Assembly: GCA_022266195.1 (NCBI GenBank)
Contig: WHVY01000002.1
Coordinates: 3,549,001-3,613,000 of the forward strand
Length of the DNA: 64,000 bases
Direction: 5' to 3'
Source: Tetranychus cinnabarinus
Lineage: Eukaryota > Arthropoda > Arachnida > Trombidiformes > Tetranychidae
The notes beneath the pieces were generated by a model. That model was not told where the DNA came from and did not search any database. It saw only the letters and a list, made by a program, of their open reading frames with translations. Position numbers and translations under genes: made by a program. This document shows positions 11,189-22,000 of the stretch, one piece after another (within the stretch, counting starts at the first letter, position 1; each line of letters opens with the position of its first letter).

Positions 11189-14100
11189 GTGAGTGAGTCA
11201 AACGAGCTTGCAACAACAAATAAAGTATCAGCAAAACAATTGTGTGTTTTGTGTTAAACAAAAGTGTAAAAAAATAGAAATGAAACTTACACCAAACATT
11301 ATCAGTTAATTGTCTTTTTTAACATTCTCTTTTCATTCTCTGCCATTCCTACAAGTATTACAATTTATCAGCATCATAATTAATAATTATCGTCAATTAT
11401 CATTGTTCACCTTGATTGTATTCAATATTGTTCAGTGTTCAACTTTAAATTAAACCAAAAACAAAAAAAAAACAAACTCAACAAACGTTTCAACAAAACT
11501 CAAAAAGTGATCTCAAAGTGAAACAAAAAGTTTGCCAAAAGTTCAATCTAATTTGGATTAAAAATGGATAAATCATGATCAACATTTGACAGTCAAAAGT
11601 GTAAGTAAGCATCATAGTCATCATTAAAGCATGTTTTTGGTGAACATTTCTGAGATTCGGAGACAAATTTTTCATCGCTTTCGATCGTTAGATTGACTCA
11701 CCAAGTGACGCTGAGTAGCCGGTAGAACCAGAACAATTCAAAGAAAAATCTGTCGATTGTTTAGTTTCAAAGATCGCAGAAGTCATAAAATCGAATGTCA
11801 TTTCGAACTTTAAATTTAACTTTCATTTTAAAGTCTAACTGCAATTTACTGTTAAGTCAACTTTGCCTTTTGTCAGAAAAAGTTTGGAAAAAAGTTTTTA
11901 CTTTAAAAGTTTAAAGTTGAAAGATACAAGTTTGTGGATTAATAAACATGGATAAAGCAATTGATTACATTTGTGACAATTAAACAAGTTATAACGTGGA
12001 TTAATTCATTGGCACTTTACTCAACTTCATCCTTGTTTATTAGTTAATTAGTTAATAGCAATAATCTCCTTCTAACGGCCTTCGTTCAAGTTTCCCTTTA
12101 CTTTTTCATTGGAAAACAAGAAAGTTAATTCTTCTTCTGTCTTCTTCTTTTCTCATCTTCTTCTTCTTCCTCCTTTGTCTTCCTATGAAAACACACACAA
12201 GTCTGAAAATTGAAGAACAAGAAATCAAAGTAAAATCTCAGGTAAAACCTGATGAGAAAGTTAAAAGCTCTTGAGATAAAAACTCGAGTTTGTAACAAAA
12301 GTATCACTTTCCATTGATATCAAAACAGAGAAAAAAAAAGTTGAGAGATTATTGTTGAGATGTTGAACTTTATCATCTTCATTCTAGTTTTAATATATTA
12401 TTATTACAATTAGCAGTTTATTATTGAAATTATCTTGATAATGTTTGCTTGTTTTTTGCCATTTTTTGTTGTGTTATCAAACCAGAGTGTAATAGGCTTC
12501 AACTGAGGGGAAAAATGTCAGGTAATATTAATTTATTATAACCAATAATTTATCATGAAAATGAAAATTGTTATCAAAGTAAAATAAGCCATTTGATTGA
12601 TTGTTTCTTGCGCTTTTCTCAATTCACTTTTCTGTTACAATTAACTGGCAAAATGGCAAAAATTAATGCAAACTCTCATATCACATGTAAACATTGCTTT
12701 ATTACATTGTTTTGTTTCCCATTACTTTTCATTGGAAGAAAACTTTTTTTACCTGGAAAAGTTGAAATCAGTTTTTCTTTCAACTTCTTCACTTTTTACT
12801 TTCTCTTCTTTCCTTTGGCTCATAATCATAAATGCTGATCAATTTTGATAAAAAGTCATAAAATGTCACCCAAAACGCAATATCAACGTTATTTACCTTC
12901 TTGTTTGCTCAAAAACAGAGAAAACTTTTTTTACTTTTCATATCTTCTGTTTACAGAGAGATTTTCATTCTTTTTCACTTCTCATGAGATTAGATTGTTA
13001 CAGTTGATAACAATTTAGTTAATTTCAAATGATTTGACTCAGTTGATTTGTTATCTAATGATGAACAAAAGTCTTAAACTTTGATTATCTTGAAACGCCA
13101 TCTATGGATAAATTTGAGAGAATCACGTGTTTCTGTTTCGAGCAATTAAAGGACAGAAAAGGAAAAAACATTGATTTTCCGTTTTCCATTCATTTGATTG
13201 TTTCATTGCAATTTCATTGAAATGCAATTCCAATGCAACATGATAAAGAAATGAAAAAAAAAGACAAAAAAAGTTGAACAATTAGTTTTATTTACTTTTT
13301 ATTTGATAAACTTATCTTTTCTGATTGTTGCCATTTCTATTGTAAAGTTGATTTGAAAAATTGAATCCACATTTTCACACCTTTCAAGTTATCTGAATAT
13401 GTGATCTTAGTGGACGTCTGGCTAAAGGTAAACATTTAGATTCACACGGCAGATTGCAGGGTTAATGTTTTTAATCGTTTTAATACTTCATTTGATTAAC
13501 GGGAAACGGGTTAATTAAAAGTTTTCACATGAATCGACATCTCCGTTATTCTTATTCAATCAGTAATAACTTTTATTTAATTATGTTAAGTTTAGTTTCA
13601 TTCATTTCTTGATTATTGGTGATTAACTGAAATGCCATTCATTTTCAATTTAACAGGTTTTTTACAAGTGAATTTACTTTTGCCAACTTATTGGACATTT
13701 GCTTGGATCAAAGTGTTTACTTCGAATCGCAACTTCTTCCAGGATTGATGTTACCGTACCTTAAGTTTGTGGATAAATACAGAATCAAAAGTTCGTGTTT
13801 TACCCGTTGATTGAAAGAAGGAAAGTTTCGACTTTTGGATTACGAATTCATTTGGATCAAGCAAAATCAAATTGATAATGAAAAATTTGATAAGCAAAGA
13901 AGCATGTGATAATGGATGCTTAACAAAGGTTATTTTTCTTATAGAATTTCATCTCAATGTTCCATGAAACTTAAACCATTGAATCATTCCCAATTTCCTA
14001 CAGTCCGAACTTTTAAAAGACTCAGACTTTGATTTTTTCGTTGAAAAGAACCAATTCAAAGTTAAAATCTTGATGTCTTAACGATGAAGTATAGCTTCGT

Positions 14101-15502
14101 TGGTAGTAATGATTGATTTTGGATATAGTTTTCAGATTCGTAAGATGATCTATCATACAGAAAGATTATCTACATCGATTTCTTGGTTCGATCGTTCAAT
14201 CTTTTCCCTGTAAATCAATAGAAATGCAAGAGACAATAATTTGAGTGAAATTGCAGTTTGCGGTTTGCAATTGATGAGCTTTAGAACTGCAATTTATCTG
14301 GGAATATTTTTACGACACTGACAGATTTTGCAGTTCATCTTTACTGAGATTTCATAAGAAAGTGAATTTCATTCATTTTTCTTTATTCTTCTTCTAACTT
14401 GCTAAGAAATATCTCGATGAAGCATCTGAACCTTGAGATTTGATTCAATGCTGAGTCAGTTGATATACTTTTTACTAGTTAAGCTCAAGTCGTTGCCATC
14501 CTGCGTAGACATAAGGAAACAATGTTTTCATGCAAATCAAACATTGTTTATTACTTAGGATCTGTTGATAATTTTATGGATAGCAATGCATTAAGTATCT
14601 AAATACGCATCTAATCACTCATCAGTTGAAATCAGTTGCAATTTACATTAGCAAAATTACCTAAATATTACCACACCGATTGTTTTGTTTGCTTTAAAAA
14701 CACCTTAATTATACTTAATATCAAACATTTTTCACCGATAAATAATTTGATGAAAAAAGCTTTTGAAAAATATCAAAATCACAATTTCATGTTGATTGAA
14801 TTCAAGATTTTAAAAGAGGCTGCAGTGATCATGAAATGAAACTCTAAATCTAAAGAAATCAAAAATCCATAATGAAAAAGTTGATAATAATGCGAGCAAC
14901 GAAATTCAGATGAAATGATTGTAAAGGTTGATCAAAATGTGCATGAACTTGTTTTTCATTTACTCAACTTCAACATTTAAAAATCATTTTAATGAGAAGA
15001 AATGATATTTTAAACGAATCAAAAAATCTAGATTCAAGTTCATCTTGTTTAAATTCATTGTCAGATGCAAGACTTGAAATGCTCAGAATCCAATCGTTAG
15101 TTTAAATTCTGATGAGTTTCTATAGATTCACTTCATTGAATAGCTCTAAGTTTTAAAATGGCTCCAGAAAGTTTCGATTCCAAGCTGAACGCTATTAACA
15201 TGAGTAACATTATTGACTCGAGTTGTAAGTTGCAAAGTTTTCATAAAGTTTTTGAAAAATCGTCAAATCTTCAAATCTTTAAATTTACTGTTTTTCAATG
15301 AATAGTTTCTGAACTGCAACTAAAAATATAGTTTTTGCAGAAAACTTGATTCCTTCAAAACTTAAAGTTACTAAAAATTGAGTTTCGACCAAGTTTTCCC
15401 CAATTTCGAGTGACAATCGAGTCCAGAACAAGATAAACCTCTTGCAATCCTTTCCGTTATTCAATCAATAATGAATATGCAAATGGAAAAGTAACTTGTC
15501 CA

Positions 15503-15521
15503 CCAATAGATGGTGCTAGTG
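15503..15521 (+). promoter_or_regulatory. CAATAGATG-NN-GCTAGTGG motif, copy 2
   Basis: Second copy of the motif at 10521, about 170 bases upstream of the candidate TATA box. Extended by one base on the left it reads CCAATAGATGGTG, which agrees with the vertebrate/insect CTCF core CCANNAGRKGGCR at all but one position (T for C). The agreement is visible; occupancy by CTCF is inference. Confidence 0.3.
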
Positions 15522-15688
15522 GCGTCACAAGAAGTAATTCGAAGTTGAAAAAAATTCGAAGTGAAAATAAACTAAAAAGATAAGTGTTTTCCTCCTCCTC
15601 CTCCCTCTCTCTTCCCTCTTTCTCACTCTTCTGGTTTTTACCAGCGCATAACATTGTCGCTCCTCCCTTTTATTTATCATGTTATCAG

Positions 15689-15719
15689 TATAAATTTTAT
15701 TGATTGGAGTTGAATGTGA
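15689..15719 (+). promoter_or_regulatory. Candidate TATA core promoter for the zinc-finger gene
   Basis: TATAAA at 15689-15694 is followed, 30 bases from its first T, by TGAGTTTG with the putative +1 A at 15719. That initiator differs by one base from the arthropod TCAGTT consensus. The spacing is what a TATA promoter needs, and the start codon lies about 320 bases downstream on the same strand. An alternative is that 15786-16045 is an internal exon reached by splicing from farther upstream, since a strong acceptor (polypyrimidine then TTTTTAG) ends at 15785. Confidence 0.35.
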
Positions 15720-16042
15720 GTTTGCTCAATGAATCGAGTCTTTCTTTTTTCTCTTAAAATCTTTTCTTTCTTGTAACCTTTTTAGAAGAAAAAAAAAGAG
15801 AAAAGGGGAAAAGCATCGAGTTTGCTCCCCCTTGTGTGATATAATTTTTTGCTTTACAATGTAATGATGTTGATTCCTCTCCCCTCTAACCTCCCAAATG
15901 CTCACGCAACTCCCTTGCTCTTTGAGTGAGCATCTTGTGGGTCTGAGTGTCTGTAACCATGAGTTGCTGAGAGTAAAGTTAAAAATGGCTGCATGAAGAG
16001 GGGTATGCAACGGGCCATCGTCACTCCAAGCATCTCTTCAAA
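15719..16042 (+). other. Probable 5' untranslated leader of the zinc-finger gene
   Basis: The sequence upstream of the ATG is less AT-biased than its flanks, especially 15880-16040. It contains several upstream ATGs; most open only a few codons. One reading frame, starting at the ATG at 15992, would run through the exon 1/exon 2 junction in a different frame and stop a few codons later, so it overlaps the main start. That could dampen translation, or may mean the true transcription start lies farther downstream. Confidence 0.35.
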
Positions 16043-16045
16043 ATG
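16043..16045 (+). CDS. Coding exon 1: start codon only
   Basis: The exon ends TTCAAAATG with the donor GTAAGA immediately after. Exon 2 begins in phase 0, so the ATG is the only codon here and the protein starts M-P-D-E-E-T-S-G-H-L-D. The context CAAAATG is an excellent arthropod translation start. The alternative is initiation at the ATG at 17607 inside exon 2 (GAAATGG), which would shorten the protein by 18 residues but keep the RRKQ motif. Other upstream frames do not splice in frame to exon 2. Confidence 0.65.
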
Positions 16046-19000
16046 GTAAGACACTCAAAAATTTTTATTTTTCATCTTTTCTCATCCATTCAAAATTTGC
16101 TCTCTCCCTCTCCAACATCCTTAATCTCTTTCTTCTCTCTCTCTCTCCATGCTATCCTCCTCTTTCCCTGTGAGTTCAGCCCTTTTCTTAACTTTTTTTC
16201 AACATTGTTCAATATTTTATTTGTTCAATTTCATTTTAAACCAAACCTTCTTCACTCTCAAACCAAACCCTATTCTTGCCTGATAACTTAAAATTTTACT
16301 CTCCACCCCATTTCAACCTATCTTACTCCTTCCTCCACCTTTCTTGTATGCAATCAAAATTGAGAATAAAAAAGCAGGTAAAAAGGTTCATCTCATTGAT
16401 ATCAAAAGATGACATTGTCAACTGGTCAAGATTAGTAGCTAATTGATTTCATTGTTTTAAAATTTTAATCAAAAAATAATGTTCTAGAGTCGAGGTTTCA
16501 GTAAACATTTCATTGTGAATCAGATGAAAGGTTAGCGGTTGTCGATTGAAAAGGATAGGTAAAAGAGTTGACCATTGAGTAAAGACTGTCGATATCATTG
16601 ATACATGAATGGATTAACCTTTAACCTGATTTTTTATATTAAAAATGTGAATGCAATATTGCAAAGGAAATGAATGTTTCAAAGGAAAAATGTTTTCATT
16701 TTGATGGAAATGAGGATTTGAGAAAAAAAGGGTTTCTCTTGTGATACAAAGCATATTGGTCATTATAAATTTACTGTCCACACAATTTTTATTTATTTTT
16801 CATCTTTTCTCTTCTAATCCTGTTCCATTGTAAATTTTGTCAGCTTTTAAGTTAAAGAATGAAAAGGAAAGAGAGACTCGTGGCCTGACCTGGTCTGGCC
16901 CGATGGCTCGTGCCAATGTCCATGCCTTGGAGGGTTTTAAGTCTCTCTCTCTTTCTCTTCTCTTTCTTCTCTTTCCAAACCACATAAGATTTTATTTAAT
17001 AGCCAGTCTCCCTTTCATCCTCTTCTACTTCTCTCTTCTTCTCACTCTCTGTACTTCTGGTAAAAGTAATTTTAAAGGCCATTTGAGTTATTGCCCAAAT
17101 GTAGCGGAGTTATCCGTGTGTCCGTTAGATTGACCTACCAATGCGAGTGAACCCACGAGGCAGATTGAGTGAGTATTAGGGAGAAGCAAATGTGAAAAGA
17201 GGAAAGAAGATGAACTAGAATTATTATGACCAAAGTCCGTTTACTGGTCTGTATTTTAGTTTCGTAAAGTTTACTCATTGAGTTTTTTTTATTTCTTGTG
17301 TTGATCCATTTTTCAGTTTAATTTGATTACAGTTTTTTTAATCGAAATTGAATTTTCATCGAAAATCAAATTTGGAAATTTTCGAATTTTTAAGTCAATT
17401 TTTCATCAACAAATATGGATAAATTAAATTGATTGTTACTGTGATAACTTGTACAAGGTTGGGTTGATTGTTATGTGTTGACATTGAAAGTTGATTGAAA
17501 GTGACCAATGAGAAAATAATGTTTCTCTTTTTTTCTTCTCTTTCTTTTCTCTCAGCCTGATGAAGAAACTTCTGGTCATTTAGATAATACTCAGAGTTAT
17601 TATGAAATGGATGAACCGAAAACCAAAAAGCGACGGAAACAAAGTAACCCGGTTCGTTATGGTTCTGGACATCACTCAATGACCATAACAGGAGTTTCCA
17701 GTAATACAAATGGTTCATCATCTGAACCTGGTTCTGGTTCATCTCCTGAACCGGAATCTGATTCATCAAACGATATAAATGAAACTGCATCAGGTTCAGC
17801 CAAAGATTTTGCCTCTTTATTATCATTTAAACTTCACAGTGTTTCTTGTCAACAACCAAATTCTGTAACATCACCATTACCCACCCCACCGCCCTTGGAG
17901 CCGCCATCACCTACAGGTTCACCGCCAAGTTCATCACCTAAACCCTCACCACCGTCAACCTCATCACCCTCAATATCAACAGGTAATCATTCTCATCACC
18001 ATCAACATCATCATCATTCCTCATCTTCAACACCTCAGACACAAGTTGCCATTTCTTCTGCATCTCAATCCGGTCAACTGAATTGCGGTGAAAGTAAAGC
18101 CAATTCATCCGGAAATGTAATGCCCATTGCAATGTTTCCTTATTTATTCAATGTTCTGCCTGGATCGAATGGATCAAATGGTTCAAATAATTCTGGTGCA
18201 AACCACGCCAACGGTTCGAGTGTCAGTGGAAACGGAACTGGTGTTAATCTGACCAGTGGTGCAATACACAATGGAATCGGAATGGCTGGATTAAACGCTG
18301 TTAATCCGGTCAATGTTCAAAAGATATTCAATCCAGAAGCTTATTGTGAATTGTGTAATAAGGAATTATGTAACAAATATTTCCTTAAAACTCATAAAGC
18401 AAATAAACACGGTATTTACACATCAGACACGATCCCAAGTTCATCGGGTCCGGGAACAACAACTGGATCATCAACGTCAACCAGTGGATCAGGGAATGCA
18501 GCTCAAGCTGCCGCAGTGGCAGTGGCATTCAACACTGCTGCAGCTTACTTTCAATCAACTGGAATGCCAACTGGCTCTGCTCAGGCTCAAGCTGCTGCCG
18601 CTATGCAAATGCAACAGTTACTTCAACAGGCGAGCGCCAATTCAGCCTCTGGATCCAATGGTCCCGGTACAAGTGGTAATGGGTCAAATCCAACAACACC
18701 CAATATCGATACTTCCAATGCAGCGGCAATGGTTGCCCTTGCCTCACGAACCGTTGGAATGATCAACATGGAATCTTATTGTGATATTTGTCAGAAACAA
18801 TTTTGCAACAAATATTTCTTAAAGAAACATCGATCCAAAATTCACAACATTCATTCCTCTTCATCTTCCTTGTCGGGCAATGCTCCTTTAATGTTGACTG
18901 GCCAAGGTTCAGGTTATCATGGATCCAATGATCACTCTTCGGTAACATCTTTAGCCAATTTAACGGGCTTGGCATTGACTGCAGGCTCATCAATGGACCA

Positions 19001-22000
19001 TCAAACCTGTAACCGATCCATTTCACCGTCAAGTTCATCTGGTCAAAGTGATTCAACTGGTTTAATTGAAGCCATTAGTCTAGTCTCAACCAAGGTGCCC
19101 TCACGGTCACCGGCCATGTCACCCTTGTCAAATGATCAACAGGAATCCATGTCAGTGATTACCAACAATAGCAACATTAAAAGCGAAAATTGCCAATCAT
19201 CTTCTTCCCTTAAAGTGACAACAGTAACACCAGTCATTCGCACCTCATCCTCAGGTAATCTAGTCTCAACCGATCGCAATGGATTAACAACTCAAATCAT
19301 TGCCTCTTCCCTCGCCTCATCTTCCACCTCATCGTCACCTTCATCTTCACCCGCAACCACAATAACAACAGTTTCAACCGCAAATTGTTTACCAACCAAC
19401 AACAGTTTAACCAATTCCAATGCCAACACCAATTGTGAAACCTATTGTGACATTTGTCGAACCGATCTGGTCAATCCAATTGCTCTTCAAGCCCACAAAA
19501 CGATAATGCATTCAATGGCACCTCAAGGGTCACCTTCATCTTCATGGACTCGTGATCAATGGCAAGCCATGATGGCTTCCCTTCAAGCGGAATCCTTTGC
19601 TCTGTTGGGTCGACCAATCAACATTCCCGCTGGATCGGCCGGAGAGAACATTATATTTACTCCTGAAAAGCTTCGTGAAATGGGTGTCATTAATGCTGAT
19701 GCATTCTGTGAGATTTGCAAGAGAGAATTTTGTAACAAATATTTCCTTCGAACTCACAAACTGAATAAACATGGCATTGGAACTCTTGATACAGCATCCA
19801 ATTGCGGTTCAACCAAATCAAATGCTTCTGGTCATATCAAAGGTGAAGACAAAAGTCGAAGTGAAAGGGAAGATAAAAGTTTAAATGGTCCTCGAGAGTT
19901 CATGTTTGGTGAAAGGCAGTCCATTTCGTGTCCAGAAGACAACACAATGTCACCTCGATCTTCGGCCAATGAAGATTCAAATCAAGAACGACGTCCTTCC
20001 TCACTTGGATCACCAACTGGTCTCATATTTAGCACATCATCATCCCATGTAACGATAACACCAACAACTTCAACACCTTTTACCGATAAAATGAGAGCTT
20101 CATCAGCATCACCAATAACTCCAAGCCAAAGTTCAGTAACTTTAAGTGCAGTTAATTCATCATCTAATCAAGGTAAGATTAAAATTCCTTTTCTCTCTTT
20201 TCTTTCTTTTAAATTGTCTACCATTTAGCAATTAATTAATTGTCCTTTCGTTAGGTAACGGAATTGCTTTAACACTCAACTCAGATAGTGAATTAATTTG
20301 CGAAATTTGTGGCAAAAATTTTCAAAGTAAATCCTCTCTTCGAGCTCATCGAGTCAACATTCACGGTATTCGCATGAATACATTCAACTCGAGCAACTGT
20401 GTCATTAGTCGAACTGGTTCGCTGTCGGGTGACAATTGCAACTCTAATCGACGAAGTGAAGAAAATAAATCGCCCGAATCACCGCGAAACTGTTCAACAA
20501 ATGCAACCTCAAACCAAGTAGCGGCAGCCGCTGCATATGCATTGAATCGATCCTTTGGAATGGAAGGAATAATGTCTGTTAAATGTACAAACCTTTCCTC
20601 GAGTGGATCGGGTGCAAGTTCACGTCCTCCGGGCAACTGTCGAAATTATTGCAACATTTGTAACAAAGAATTGTGTAACAAGTATTTCATGAAGACTCAC
20701 ATGATGAAGATGCACAACATCAACATTGATGAGCATCCAGCTGAAGCTGCGTTTACCTCAACAATCGGTGGAGTTACCTGTGATATCTGTCAAAAAGAAT
20801 TGTGTTCCAAGTATTTTCTCAAAGTTCACAAGCAAAACACTCATGGAATAGGTGAGGATACACCGAACATGAAAGACTCGGCTCGAACGGGATTGACTGC
20901 CGTTTCCCTGGCCAATTCAGTTGGATTAATGATTCCAGGTGCAAGTGGGTTGACCGCTTTAAATCAAGTTGTTAGTCTAACAAGTAAAGCAACAACAACG
21001 ACAACAAACAGTACAAGCAACGCTCTGTGTTCATCTTCAGTGGCTCATTCAACCGGTGTAACAAGCAAGGAAAGTGAATCTGGTCTCGACTGTTCGTCTG
21101 GCCTGGCCTCAGACAAGGAAAATTCTGTCGGCATTGATCCAGGTGATACGGGTAATCGCTATTTTAGTCATTACACTGAAGTCTGTCCACTTTGTGAGCG
21201 ACGTTTCAAATCAATTAAATGGTTAAAGACTCACATGGCCAATGATCACAGTGATCATATACTTCGACCCAACGGCAATGGAAACCATTGTTCCAACTCT
21301 GATCTCTCGACTGGCCTACATTCCCAGTTTTCTTATGACCTGAGTCGCATGTGTGTCATGTGTGGACAAATTTGTTCCGATAGAATAGCATTGCAAATTC
21401 ATTTGTTGAAAGATCACAAGACGAGTCCAGAAGAATTGGCTTCTTTAACTGGTTCCAGTTTATTTGGTTTAACCCAACTTAATGACATCAATTCAGAGGC
21501 AACTGATTTATCTTCATCAGTCAACAAGGCAACCAACAATTCTGTTCACAATTCTAGTAATAATAATAATAATAATAATAATTCCAATAATTCAAATACT
21601 AACAATAATGATAACAATAATATCAATGATGACAGTAATAACAATGCTACTGCTAATAACGGTAATTCCAATTCGAGTAATGATATTAAAACAAATAGTG
21701 GGCAACAGTGCAACCGAGAGTCAAACATGTCACCATTAGCTGGACTTGACGGTCAAAGCACAGAAGATAATCCATCAACAGTGACTCCATCTCAACGAAT
21801 TAACGGATCAATGTCACCCTCAAGTCCACCCTCAGCATCTCATGAAACATCAAGTTTACCCGATACTTTGATAAACCAATTGTGTAATTATGTAAGTTTA
21901 ACATTTTCATTTTCCCCTCAAAAGCAAACCAATTTCAATATTCATTGTCATGAAAAAGAAATGATTTCAATTCAAGCAAAATCATGCAAAAAAAGGTAAA

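Larger units (their letters stand above)
9801..15660. other. Upstream non-coding region, possible distal 5' regulatory DNA
   Basis: No convincing coding exon. Contents are a CT microsatellite (about 10762-10780), CACT tetranucleotide repeats near 11118-11136, a possible non-coding first exon (about 10969-11188) and a motif shared between 10521 and 15503. The remainder is AT-rich unique sequence. Its position directly upstream of a regulatory-type gene makes it a candidate enhancer region, but nothing in the sequence proves that. Confidence 0.45.

Noticed and set aside
16837..17133. 98-codon + frame in intron 1 over the GC-richer island, considered as an alternative exon
   Set aside because: An acceptor-like TTTTGTCAG is present but no good donor follows the balanced segment, and the second half is a CT-rich Leu/Ser run.
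17395..17826. 143-codon - strand frame at the 5' end of exon 2
   Set aside because: It is antisense to the well-supported coding exon and its sequence is the shadow of Ser/Gly/Glu codons.
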